Assembly (NCBI RefSeq): GCF_042660285.1
Contig: NZ_JBHSTP010000001.1
Location: 1,550,001 to 1,614,000 of the forward strand
Source of the DNA: Luethyella okanaganae
GTDB lineage: Bacteria > Actinomycetota > Actinomycetes > Actinomycetales > Microbacteriaceae
Direction of reading: 5' to 3'
Length of the DNA stretch: 64,000 nt
Of the stretch, positions 40,871-50,500 are shown in pieces. The stretch's first letter is position 1. Every line of letters starts with the position of its first letter. The translations under genes and the position numbers were made by a program. The notes beneath the pieces were generated by a model. That model was not told the origin of the DNA and searched no databases. It was given only the letters and a program-made list of their open reading frames with translations.

Positions 40871-41644
40871 TCATGCCGAGCTCACGATGCCGCGAACTCT
40901 CGAAGGAAGCATGTCAAGAGTCGCTGTTGCTTCCACCAGCTCGGCGAGGTTCCGCCAGGCCCGTTCGCGTATTGCCTGGGTTGTGATGCCGTACCGGGCC
41001 GCTAGAGCCGTCTCGACATCGGCGATGTTGCCTGGCTGGCGAGGTCCCCGGCCGTAGCGATTGCCATCAGGGTGGTCGGTCTCAAGGAGGAGCCGCTCTA
41101 ACGGGATCACGTCGAGTGTCTCACTGCGTCGAACGCTGGAGGCGTTGATAGAGAAGTACGCGCCGAGTTCGATGGCGCGCAGCGTAGCGTTCCTGTCACC
41201 GAGCCACCAATGCAGAACAGCGCCGAGAATGGGTGTTTCCGTGAGTTGATCGAGTACTTCATTGGTCGCACCGTAGCTATGGATTGACGTTATGCGTGGT
41301 CGCGTTTGGAGTTGCTGGAGGATCGAGGAAAGGACTTCGCGCTGAAGTGGCAGGCGCGACTTTACCTTCGCGTCGAGGCCGACTTCACCCACATAGGGGG
41401 TCCGTTCGAGGAGTGCGGCGAAGGCCGAGGGGCTGTAGTTCTCCAGCGCGCTCTTGAGTCCGGGGTGTACCCCGGCTCCCCACACGGCTAGCAAGTCGTG
41501 TGGTCGACGTTCGAGCGCCTGCGCGCTCTCTTCGATGCTCCTGTTGGCTGCGAAGATCACTGCTCGCAGGTTCAGCAGCGTGTTCGCGTCGATGGAGGGA
41601 TCGATATGCGCATGAACGTCCAGGGGCGGCCAGTTCACTGTCAT
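40871..41644 (-). CDS. qatD: QatD: TatD-family DNase of the Qat defence system
   Basis: A 257-residue TatD-type metal hydrolase. The metal motifs are DVHAHID (His 11, His 13), GEVGLD (Glu 87), IHSYGA (His 122), His 145 in LHWWLG and ETDHPDG (Asp 190). Last gene of a four-gene operon whose make-up (ATPase, unknown, QueC-like, TatD) is that of QatABCD antiphage systems. It overlaps qatC by 4 bp. The predicted role is nucleic-acid cleavage. Confidence 0.88.
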   Translation of the reverse strand: MTVNWPPLDVHAHIDPSIDANTLLNLRAVIFAANRSIEESAQALERRPHDLLAVWGAGVHPGLKSALENYSPSAFAALLERTPYVGEVGLDAKVKSRLPLQREVLSSILQQLQTRPRITSIHSYGATNEVLDQLTETPILGAVLHWWLGDRNATLRAIELGAYFSINASSVRRSETLDVIPLERLLLETDHPDGNRYGRGPRQPGNIADVETALAARYGITTQAIRERAWRNLAELVEATATLDMLPSRVRGIVSSA

Positions 41645-42930
41645 AGCAGCAGTTCAAGTTCTCCGGAGCCGCGGATGCAAAGGTCTCGGGCGAGGCTCGG
41701 CGAGTATCCGGCGGGAAGCTTCATGGCAGCGATGTCGCCCACTCGGATTCCGCGGGAGACGAAACCGCGGATGCTGGGTAGCAGAGAAGCTTGTTGAAGT
41801 TGTTGGGCTGCCTTATCGCTCGGTGGCGCATCGATGACGTAGGTACTGGTGTCGACCAGTCCCGCCGCGGCGAAGGACGCCCGACGAACGAGGCAGCCAA
41901 AACAGGTTCCGCAATGATCGGTCGCCTTCACTCCCAACCACCGCCGGTTAGTGAACGCACACGAGTTCGTGGCGCTGAGCAGTTCTGATGCCGCGCTGTC
42001 GTCGCCGATTTCGTCGGCGACCCACCTGAACATCTCCCCTTTCGTCATGTCCGCGAAGGGATTCGTGATGTCCGCCCAGGCGCCAGCTTCGGTCGCGATG
42101 CGCGCCAGCTCCGAGAGGAACCACGGGTGTGTTGTTCGGGTTGACAGGCTCCCAAGCTGGTCGGGGCCAAGCGGGGGATTCAAAGACGCGAAGCCGTTCT
42201 CCGGTATCCAGAGAGGCAGGCGTTTGATCGACGCGATCGCGAGACCGAAGGCGAGAAAGAGGAACGATCGGGTGCGGGTGGACCGTTCATTGCGGAACTT
42301 GTATCCGCCCGGTTGCTCCTGGGTTCGTGTGAAGCCGATCTGCTCGTGATGCTGGGTGGACCCGTTCGGTCGAAGCTCGCGGATTCTCTTCGCAATGTCC
42401 TTCTGGATGGGCGAAATCGAAGTAGCACCCACATGAGAGACCAGAACATGAGTGTCGGAAAGAGATCGGGCTTTGAACGCGCCAGTTGCGGAGTCCGCAC
42501 CGCCGCTCATCAGCACGACTCGTTGGGCATCTGGGTAGGAGTCTTCGCTGATGTGTTCACGAGGTACTCGCGTGCGCCGGAAGCTGAGGTGCCAGGTGTC
42601 GCCGGAGAGGAAGTCCAGGAGCGCCTCAAGATCGCCACCGACCGCAGTCCAGGGCGTTGAGTCGTGGACGGGCACGGTCAGCTCAAATGTCCGGCGGGTC
42701 CAGTTGACCTGGCCGACTCGTCGCGGCACGGATCGATCGGCAGCGTAAACGATCGCGGCGAGGCGGAGCAGGTCGATGTTTGCCTGCGATACCGGTCCAA
42801 GGTCTCCAAAGCGTGGCCCAAGCGTGGTGTTGAAGCTGCCCGCGCCGTTCGGGGGCCAGAACAGCGTCCGAGCCGCAATGTCGTCGGTGAGGGCGCTCGG
42901 AACCTGGAAACGCAGATCGAACTCGACCAT
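41641..42930 (-). CDS. qatC: QatC: QueC-like protein of the Qat defence system
   Basis: A 429-residue protein with the QueC-type PP-loop SGGADS (residues 142-147) in VVLMSGGADSATGAF and a zinc site of four Cys (about 324, 340, 343, 346, the last three in CGTCFGC). Ordinary QueC makes a 7-deazaguanine base; here about 140 extra residues precede the PP-loop and no other queuosine genes are near. The ATG at 42930 shares a base with the qatB stop (TGATG). Confidence 0.88.
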   Translation of the reverse strand: MVEFDLRFQVPSALTDDIAARTLFWPPNGAGSFNTTLGPRFGDLGPVSQANIDLLRLAAIVYAADRSVPRRVGQVNWTRRTFELTVPVHDSTPWTAVGGDLEALLDFLSGDTWHLSFRRTRVPREHISEDSYPDAQRVVLMSGGADSATGAFKARSLSDTHVLVSHVGATSISPIQKDIAKRIRELRPNGSTQHHEQIGFTRTQEQPGGYKFRNERSTRTRSFLFLAFGLAIASIKRLPLWIPENGFASLNPPLGPDQLGSLSTRTTHPWFLSELARIATEAGAWADITNPFADMTKGEMFRWVADEIGDDSAASELLSATNSCAFTNRRWLGVKATDHCGTCFGCLVRRASFAAAGLVDTSTYVIDAPPSDKAAQQLQQASLLPSIRGFVSRGIRVGDIAAMKLPAGYSPSLARDLCIRGSGELELLL

Positions 42931-43742
42931 CACGACTCTCCGAACACGGTGTATAGGTACTCCAAGCCGTTCTCGATAGCCGACGTGAATTCCGCGGGCG
43001 ATGGCCCAGTCGGGGCGAGGTTGGCGTGCGCGGCGAGCTCCTCGCATGCCTGACGGACGTCAGACTCGAAGCTTGCTCGGTCGGCTCCGGACATGTTCTT
43101 CTCGTTGAGTTGCGATGCCGTTTGCACGAGATACGCCTCAGCAAGAACCAGCGCGACGGCCTCTTCAGCGATCTGCCCCAGGGTCACGTCGGCGCCGGCG
43201 GCGGTGCCCTCCAGGAGCCACTCTGCAAGGTTTCCCACAACCTGGAGTTGCTCATCGGTCTCGATCGTGCCTGGGGGAAGGTCCTCGCAGACCTTTTGCG
43301 CGATCTGGTGGGCAACATCGAAGATGTTCGGATTGGCGCGAAGAGCATCGTAGTCAAGGCCCAGGTCTCGGAGCGTCTGGGCATCGCCGGTGCGGTACGC
43401 GTAAGCGGCGGCGGCGGCACGGCCGGCGCTTCGCGCGTACCCGGCGGAGGTGCGGGTGAGTGCCGAAGTCTCGCGCGCACGGGAACGACTTCCGCCGCCA
43501 CCTTTGGATGATCGAAACAGGGAAATGGCGGGGAGCGCACGCCCGGCTGGTGAAGTCGGCGACGGACGCGAGGCGCCAGACGCAGCACCGGCGCTGGTTG
43601 CCGGGTCTGACGAGTCGGCGGATGGAGCGCCGGCCGGCTCGTTCGGAGCGCCGGGCAGGGAGTCGAGCCAGTCGCTGAGACCATCATTGATGTCAGCGCC
43701 GATCTTCCCGCCGACGCCAGTGTAAGAGTTCTTAGTGCCCAT
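42930..43742 (-). CDS. qatB: QatB: Qat defence system component of unknown function
   Basis: A 270-residue protein starting MGTKNSYTGVGGKIGADIND, with a Pro/Ser/Ala-rich disordered segment (about 30-90) and a helical C-terminal half (AIENGLEYLYTVFGES). No enzyme motifs. It is identified by its place between the KAP ATPase and the QueC-like gene, the fixed qatABCD order. Start and stop each share one base with their neighbours. Confidence 0.8.
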   Translation of the reverse strand: MGTKNSYTGVGGKIGADINDGLSDWLDSLPGAPNEPAGAPSADSSDPATSAGAASGASRPSPTSPAGRALPAISLFRSSKGGGGSRSRARETSALTRTSAGYARSAGRAAAAAYAYRTGDAQTLRDLGLDYDALRANPNIFDVAHQIAQKVCEDLPPGTIETDEQLQVVGNLAEWLLEGTAAGADVTLGQIAEEAVALVLAEAYLVQTASQLNEKNMSGADRASFESDVRQACEELAAHANLAPTGPSPAEFTSAIENGLEYLYTVFGES

Positions 43743-45712
43743 CAGGATCGTCGTCCTCCGGGTGGTGGTGTGGTGAGAGCGGTCTTGATTTGACCGTCAG
43801 GCAGACGCCCGGAGAGTTCGTCGATGACCTCCTTCATTCCCGGCAGCGTGAGGCCGGCGAGGTGGATCGCGGTTCCGACTTGGAGGTTCTGGGCAGGTAG
43901 GCGCCGGAACGCATCAAGTGCGGTTGGCTGGGTGGCTGCATGGACGACAGCCAGCCTTCCAATGCCAGTCACCGCGCCGCGTTGTTCCTGAACGCGATCG
44001 CGGGCGCGCAGGGAGAGATGGCGCAGCAGCAGGTCCACATCCTCAATCGGAAGCGCGCGCAACGCGTCGTCAGAGACTTGGTGGCGATCAACCGTGCGAG
44101 TGGATGCCAGCTGGGCGGCGAGGTCTCGCAGCCGCTGTGGAAGGTCCGCGCTGACAAGCAGGTCGCCCCGAAACGAGGCCGCCAGGTGGAGATAGGGGCT
44201 CAGGTCGAGGTCGTGAAGGTCGGGTGCGAGCTTCGCCCACCGAAGCAGGTCGTCTGCGAAGTGTGGAGCGACGGACGATTGGGATGAGGGCGTGGTGTCA
44301 TCCGGGCTAATCTCTGCGTCCAACGTCGGAGGCTCGGTCTCGCTCTCCTCGTCTGGTTGGGCGGTTTCATCGACCAGGTTAGGTTCCTCAGCGTCTGTCT
44401 TTGGCGCCTTGGTGAGGGACTCAAGGGCTTCGAGGCGATCCCGAAGCTCGCCCGTGCGTAACCAGGAAAGAACAGCCTGGAACTGATCCGGGAGAAGAAC
44501 CTCAAGGACCATGAGCTTGGCGACGACCTCAAACTCAAGTTCGATTCCGCGTCGGGATGCGATCGAGCGGCGAATGTTCAGGTCGTTCAGGAACCGCTTG
44601 ATGCGGCGTGGGTTGCCGCGCAGCTTCTCATAGAGGATGGTCGTCAATCGGTGGGCGAACGATAGTTCCGCCTGGACATCCAGCCCGTCCGGTGCCTTCA
44701 GATCGTCAAAGGCACCCACTGACCTCAACCGCTGACATTCGGCGATGACCGACCCGAGCTGGGCGCTGGTGAGAGGGCCAGCGGCGCGGTTCTGCAGTTG
44801 CAGCAGCAGGACATACGCTTCCGTGTCGAAGGCGCCCAGCGCTGGCAGCGGCACGGTCGTCTGCACAATCTTGTGCAGATAGAGCTTTGATGGCGGCTCC
44901 GGCGGGAGGGCATCTTCCCCGCCCGGCCGTTCCGTTGGCATCGTCCACTCAGGCAGCTTGGTTCGAATCGCCTCCGCGACCCGTTCCTCATCCGCGGCGA
45001 TAACAAAGGCCATGCCCTCGACGCTCAAGAAGAGCCTGATCGCCTCCAGCGTCTCGATGACGGTGTCCACCAAGCACCGATCAAGGTCATCGACCAGAAC
45101 CGCGACGCGATGGACATGGCTCAGTTCGTCCGATTCCATCAGCTCCGCGAACTCGGCTTGGAAGCCGGCCAGCCCGCGCGGTTCATCGTCGGCCTCGTCA
45201 TCGTCGCTCTTCTTCTTGATGATGCCGAGAACGTCATCGACGTTGGGAAGTTGGAGTGTGAGTGAGGTCTTGGCCGCCACTGAGATCGCCTTCGACCAGT
45301 CGACACGAGCGGCAAGGCGTTTGAGGAGCCTCTTTGCCGTCTTCGCTTTGGACTCATCTTTCTGCGCATCGGTCGTGCTCTCAGCCAACTCCAACGACAA
45401 GGCGTCGAGGACCTCCGCAATCAGGCTTTCCTTCGCCCCCACCGCTGGGTCGTATCGCCACGGGTCCGTGCGGATCGTCAGAATCTTCGCTTGCTTCGGG
45501 TCGCTCCGCTGATCGAGATCCGCTTTGATCAGTTCGAGAACCGTGGTCTTGCCGCTGCCCCACGGTCCCGACAGACCGATCGCCAGTGGATCAAGGTCGT
45601 CGTCCAGGACGGCATCTGAGATGGTCTCCGCGATTGCCTGCGCAGCGAGAAAGTCGATCTTGGAGGGCTCGTCGGACCAGAGCTGTCCACGAAGGTTGTT
45701 TGCCGTGGTCAT
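43742..45712 (-). CDS. qatA: QatA: KAP-type P-loop NTPase of the Qat defence system
   Basis: A 656-residue KAP-family ATPase. Walker A is GPWGSGKT (residues 49-56), Walker B is VAVLVDDLDRC, and RGNPRRIKRFLNDLN is the typical KAP motif after the ATPase core. An acidic low-complexity stretch (PDEESETEPPTLDAEISPDD) lies in the C-terminal half. The ATG at 45712 was chosen since the upstream extension reads through the divergent promoter region. First gene of the operon. Confidence 0.9.
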   Translation of the reverse strand: MTTANNLRGQLWSDEPSKIDFLAAQAIAETISDAVLDDDLDPLAIGLSGPWGSGKTTVLELIKADLDQRSDPKQAKILTIRTDPWRYDPAVGAKESLIAEVLDALSLELAESTTDAQKDESKAKTAKRLLKRLAARVDWSKAISVAAKTSLTLQLPNVDDVLGIIKKKSDDDEADDEPRGLAGFQAEFAELMESDELSHVHRVAVLVDDLDRCLVDTVIETLEAIRLFLSVEGMAFVIAADEERVAEAIRTKLPEWTMPTERPGGEDALPPEPPSKLYLHKIVQTTVPLPALGAFDTEAYVLLLQLQNRAAGPLTSAQLGSVIAECQRLRSVGAFDDLKAPDGLDVQAELSFAHRLTTILYEKLRGNPRRIKRFLNDLNIRRSIASRRGIELEFEVVAKLMVLEVLLPDQFQAVLSWLRTGELRDRLEALESLTKAPKTDAEEPNLVDETAQPDEESETEPPTLDAEISPDDTTPSSQSSVAPHFADDLLRWAKLAPDLHDLDLSPYLHLAASFRGDLLVSADLPQRLRDLAAQLASTRTVDRHQVSDDALRALPIEDVDLLLRHLSLRARDRVQEQRGAVTGIGRLAVVHAATQPTALDAFRRLPAQNLQVGTAIHLAGLTLPGMKEVIDELSGRLPDGQIKTALTTPPPGGRRS

Positions 45713-45877
45713 CGCCGTACTGCCTCCCCTCCGAGGTTCTTTCGCCAAGGCTATCGACGGCAAGAGGCGGTACCCGGGAGCCACTCCGGGCGGCATGACG
45801 CCGAGATGATCGGTCTTGGCCGACCGCGGTACACTTATTGCGACTGCTTCGATTGCTTCGTTTAGGAGGATGAGCTG

Positions 45878-46318
45878 ATGAGCGACATCGCGACGCTGGT
45901 GCCCGAGCCAGCAGACGCCGAGTTGGCGGCGTCTGCCCTGCGTGAGCTTGATGCTGCGCTCGGCGCGGAGGGTCCGGTCCGGTTGCGCGTCGGGGGGCAG
46001 GCCGGCGAGGTGGAGGTGCCCCGTTCCGCGCTGACCGCTCTGGCGCAGGTGCTGGACAGCTTCGCGCACGGCGAGGGAGTGACCGTCCTCCCCTCACAGG
46101 CGGAACTGACCACCCAGCAGGCCGCCGATGCGCTGCATGTGTCCCGTCCGTTCCTGATCGGGCTGCTCGACGCGGGGCAGATCGAGTACCGGACGGTCGG
46201 CACGCACCGCCGCGTCAAGGCGGCATCGCTGATCCGCTACCTGCGGGAAGATGACGCCCGCCGCCTGGCGGCGGCCGATGCGCTGGCTGCGGAGACCCGC
46301 GAGCTCGGATTCGTCTGA
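45878..46318 (+). CDS. Antitoxin with excisionase-type helix-turn-helix
   Basis: A 146-residue protein; LTTQQAADALHVSRPFLIGL and TVGTHRRVKAASLIRYL form an excisionase/MerR-like DNA-binding domain at its C-terminal half. AGGAGG lies before the ATG. It overlaps the PIN toxin gene by one base (TGATG), the usual pattern of this antitoxin-toxin type, and should repress its own operon. Confidence 0.85.
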   Translation: MSDIATLVPEPADAELAASALRELDAALGAEGPVRLRVGGQAGEVEVPRSALTALAQVLDSFAHGEGVTVLPSQAELTTQQAADALHVSRPFLIGLLDAGQIEYRTVGTHRRVKAASLIRYLREDDARRLAAADALAAETRELGFV

Positions 46319-47019
46319 TGCCGGTGGTCGTCGTCTACGACGCCAACGTGCTCTACCCCTCCACGCTACGGGATGTGCTGATCCGGGTCGGGCTCGCCCG
46401 GCTGGCGCGCCCGAAGTGGACGGATCGCATTCTTGATGAGGTATTCGGCAACCTGCGCGCCAACCGTCCCGACCTCGACTCTGCCCGCTTGGACCGCACC
46501 CGCCGTCTGATGAACGACGCGATCCGCGACGTGACTGTGACCGGCTACGAGCGTCTGATCGACCAGCTCGACCTTCCCGATCCCGACGACCGGCACGTCC
46601 TGGCCGCCGCGATCCACGCCGAATCCCAGGTGATCGTCACCCGCAACCTGCGCGACTTCCCCGCCGACCGGCTGGCCCCGTGGGGTGTCGAGGCGCAGCA
46701 TCCCGACGACTTCCTCACCGGACTGCACCAGGATCACCCGGATGCCCTCGGCGGGATCGCCGCGGCGATCGCACGCACCTGGGCGACGACGCGAAGCCCG
46801 GCGATGTCCTCGACCGCCTGGCCATCGACGCGCCCGTCGCCACCGCTCTCGTACGCCAGACACTCGGGGATCGCGGATAGAACCCGCTTCGCCCGTGTAT
46901 CGATACCTTCACACAACGCGATGGTATTGACAGCTCCCAGCTCGCGCGATCATTTGCCCCCAGCAGGGAGGCGACTGCGCCAGGCAAGCTGTCAGGGGTG
47001 GACCTCGGCGTACTCGTGA
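46318..47019 (+). CDS. PIN-domain toxin, frameshifted near its C-terminus
   Basis: A PIN ribonuclease: MPVVVVYDANVLYPSTLRDV carries the first Asp, DPDDRHVLAAAIHAES and VTRNLRDFPADRL the rest of the acidic site. The frame encodes 233 residues. From about residue 154 (after IARTW, near 46780) it leaves the family: the frame ending at 46880 continues GDDAKPGDVLDRLAIDAPVA, as expected for this family. A single-base loss explains it. The last 80 residues are therefore an out-of-frame tail. Confidence 0.8.
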   Translation: MPVVVVYDANVLYPSTLRDVLIRVGLARLARPKWTDRILDEVFGNLRANRPDLDSARLDRTRRLMNDAIRDVTVTGYERLIDQLDLPDPDDRHVLAAAIHAESQVIVTRNLRDFPADRLAPWGVEAQHPDDFLTGLHQDHPDALGGIAAAIARTWATTRSPAMSSTAWPSTRPSPPLSYARHSGIADRTRFARVSIPSHNAMVLTAPSSRDHLPPAGRRLRQASCQGWTSAYS

Positions 47020-47363
47020 GGCTGCTTGTACTCGGACCGTCTCGCTCGACGCCGGGCCACGGCCTCCTGGATGCGGGCGCGGATCAGCAGAATCACGGTG
47101 ATCGGGCCGTTGAGGGTCAGCTTGATCGTGTTCCACGCGCACAGTAGCACTAGGAGGTTGAGCCAGCCAGGACCGCCGGCCTCGATGGTCGCCACGCACC
47201 AGTAGGCGGCGAGGAGGTACGGGATCGCGAGGAGCATCGCGGGGATGCCCCAGCGCAGGCCCCTCCGGGTGCGAGTGAAGGCAAACAAGAGGTTCGTGGG
47301 CGCGTAGCTGAGGATGCTGTGGGTCCAGACGCTGGCCGCCCAGATGAGCCGGAACATGGGCAT
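46992..47363 (-). CDS. Small membrane protein of actinobacterial mobile elements
   Basis: A 123-residue protein starting MPMFRLIWAASVWTHSILSY, with two or three hydrophobic helices (WGIPAMLLAIPYLLAAYWCV, PGWLNLLVLLCAWNTIKLTL) and a basic tail. Similar proteins accompany relaxase genes in actinobacterial elements and are sometimes mislabelled sulfate permease. The function is unknown. It overlaps the tail of the toxin frame by 28 bp, further evidence that the tail is not natural. Confidence 0.65.
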   Translation of the reverse strand: MPMFRLIWAASVWTHSILSYAPTNLLFAFTRTRRGLRWGIPAMLLAIPYLLAAYWCVATIEAGGPGWLNLLVLLCAWNTIKLTLNGPITVILLIRARIQEAVARRRARRSEYKQPHEYAEVHP

Positions 47364-47513
47364 GTCCTTCCAGAGGTTCGGCGACAAGAACCTGAAAGGA
47401 CCGCCCGTGGCGTGCGGGTGGTCATACCGTCGCGGAGAGCGACAGCGCCAATATAGAGGCCGCCTCGCCCTCCACTGTACGACGGTGGCCTGACATCGGG
47501 AAGGGTGCCCGGC

Positions 47514-50500
47514 TCACAACGCGCGGCCGACCGGCTCTCGTTCCGGCCTACGTTGCGGCTCCTCCCCCGCTCCCCGCGCGAGGCTGCGTGCCCGATCGAG
47601 CGCGGCCTTGGCGCGGGCGGCGTCGATCTTCTGCGCGTCGTCCTCGGCCGGGACGCCGAGCGGGGTGTGATCGGTGATGTCGTAGCGATCGCGGTAGGCG
47701 ACGACGGTGCGGGCCAGGCGCCGCCAGGTCGCCTCGGTCTTGGCGTCCTTCGGCGGGGTGCCGAGCGCCCGCGTCCAGGTCTGCTTTTCGGTGAGCGCGG
47801 TATCGAGGAGCGCGTCGGCGCGGGTCTCGATGAGGTCGCGTCGTTCGGTGAGCGCCTGCCGGAACTCGTCGCGCATGGTGCCGGTGGCATCGGGGACGAG
47901 GCCGGCGATCAGGCGAGGTGCCTTGCGGGCGCGCCCGGAGCCGGCTGGTCGGGCGGTGGCGCGTGCGACGCGGTAGTGGAGGACGGCGGCGATGTCGTCG
48001 GCGTCGGTGAAGTCGCGTGCTCGCACGAGGCGTGGCAGTAGCGTTTCGATGTCGTGGTGGTTGGCTTCGGCGCGGCGGAGCTCGGCGGTCAGTGCCCCGA
48101 ATGCCGGGGAGGCGATCGCGTCCTCGGCCTCCTCCTCAGTGAGACCGGATACGCGGACGAGGTTCGCCCACCTGTCGCGTTGCGCTGCGGCCGCCAGCGT
48201 CTCGTACTCGGCGGCGAGTTGGCCGATGTTCGCCCAGGCCTCCTGCTCGACCGCGATCGTCTCGTGGGCGGAGAGCTCGACGCCGACATGCTGGAGCACT
48301 CCGAACAGCACCGACCGGGCGGTGGCGTCGGTGTTGTCGCCGGGGTGCGGTCCTTGGTGGGAGTCGTCGGGCTTGTCGATGGTGACGTAGGCGCGGTTCG
48401 CGTTCCGGCCGCGGGTGAGCGCGACGTAGAGGTTCTCCCGCGTCATCGCGGTGTCGACCAGGACGTGCGAGGTGTCCACGGTGATGCCTTGTGCCCGGTA
48501 GGAGGTGACGGCGTAGCCGAGGTCCAGGTGCTCGGCTGTGTACTCGGCGGGGAGCACGACCGATCCGCCCCACTTCTGTCCGGCGCGCCGCAGGGTGACT
48601 GAGCCATCGTCACGGACGTCGGTGACGATCCAGCGGTCGCCATTGCGGACCCAGGAGCGGCCGGCGCGCAGGCGCCGGTCGTTGCGCCGGGTGATGACGG
48701 TATCCCCGACGGCGGCGCGGGTGCCGTCGTGCAGTTCGACCTCGCGGGTACCTCCTACGGTGCCGTCGAGGATCAGGTCAGTGCGGGCGCGCTGGTTGAG
48801 CGCTTGGACCGATTCGGTCGAGTCGGTGACTAGCACCGTCGCCCATCCTGCTTCACGGTCGGTGCGCCAGGCGGTGTAGGCGGCATCCACCATCGCCACC
48901 GTCTCCCCGGCCTGGATGCGGCCGTGGTCGAGGTAGGTGTCGATGACCTCGGTGCGTCCGTGCCGGAGCCCGAGCGAGGCGGCCTTCTCCCAATCGTTCT
49001 GGAACCGATGGATGTCCACCAGCTCGGGCGCATCGCCGCGGTCGTGCACGAGCAGGGAGAACGCGCCGCCGGCATCGACGGACTGGAGCTGGGCGTAGTC
49101 CCCGACCAGCAGCACCTTCGCCCCCGCCTCGGCCGCCAACGCGGCGATGCGGTCCAGAGACAGGGTGCCGGCCAGCGACGCTTCGTCCACGACTACCAGC
49201 TGCCCCTGACGGAACGCCTCGCCGCGTGTGAGGTGGTTCTGCCACCACTTCGCGGTGTTCTCGGTCTGGACGCCGAGGTCATCGGCGAGCACCTGCGCCG
49301 CGACCGCAGATGGCGCCAGTCCGACCACGGAGCCCGGGCCGTGCTCGTGCTCCCACGCACGCCGCAACGCGTTCATAGCGGTGGTCTTGCCGGCCCCGGC
49401 CGGGCCGACCAGGACATCGACGATGCGCCCGGATACCGCAACGGATGCGAGCGCGGCGGCTTGGTCCTCGCCGAGCACTCGCCCTTCCCTGTCGGGCTTC
49501 GCGGCGACCCGCTCGACGGTCGCCAGCAGCACCGTGGGTCCGTTCATGGTGCGGGCGCGGTCGAGGAGGCGGTCTTCGGCGGCGAGCAGTCCTTCGGAGG
49601 AGAACACCGTCGAGTGCTTCGGCCGGAACACCGATGTGCCGTCCGGACGGCGGAACGTCACCGGGCTCGACGCGAGCTCCGGCGGCGTCAGTCGCAGCGA
49701 CGCGGCCTCGGCGGCGTCCACGACGAGACCGACGATCGCCTCCCGATCCACGGTGGAGGCGAACCTGTAGCGCATCGTCTGCCGGGCCGCTTCGGCAGTG
49801 AGGTTCCACCTGCGCCAGGTGGATCGCTTCTCGCCTACCACGTCCACGACGGATCGGCCGAGGGAGGCGATCACCTCCAGCGGGATGTCGTCGGCGCGCA
49901 GCAGCAGCGGCGCCTTGTTCGCGGTGACCTGACGCGCCCACGCGGTCGCATCCCGGCCGAGGAACCGTCCGGTCCGGTGCCGCCATTGGGCGGTCAGATC
50001 GGCCAGGGAGTGGACTTCCTTCTCGGGCCTCGTGGTGAGGGTGGCTTGGGCGCGGAGCTTGATGATCGTCGCCGCAGGCGGCTGCCGGCCGTGCTTGGCG
50101 ACGTATTCGGCGATGAGCCGGTTCTTCTCCGCGTCGATGTGGCGGGACCGGGAGGAGAACTCCTTGACCAGTTCCTCCGGCACCGTCGCGACCGCCCACG
50201 CGGGGTTGCGGTCCCGGCCCATGTCGCAGGCCTCCCACTCGACGCCGAACGCCCGGGTGAGGTGGTCGGCGAACACGGCCTCGTGCAGCTCCGACAGGGC
50301 GACGGTCGCGGCGTGCATCGGGCGCCCGTCCAGGGAGCGCCACTTGCCGTCGAGCACGGTCTGCACCTTGTTGGAGATGACGACGTGGGTGTGCAGGTGA
50401 GGGTCGCCGGCGCGGGAGTCGTAGTGGTCGAACGCGGTGGCGATCAGACCCCGGACATCGACCTGTGCAACGGCGCCGTTGCGGGCGGTTGCACCGGTGC

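Noticed and set aside
41641..42930. Queuosine biosynthesis role for the QueC-like gene
   Set aside because: No queD, queE or queF neighbour; the four-gene order matches the Qat defence system.
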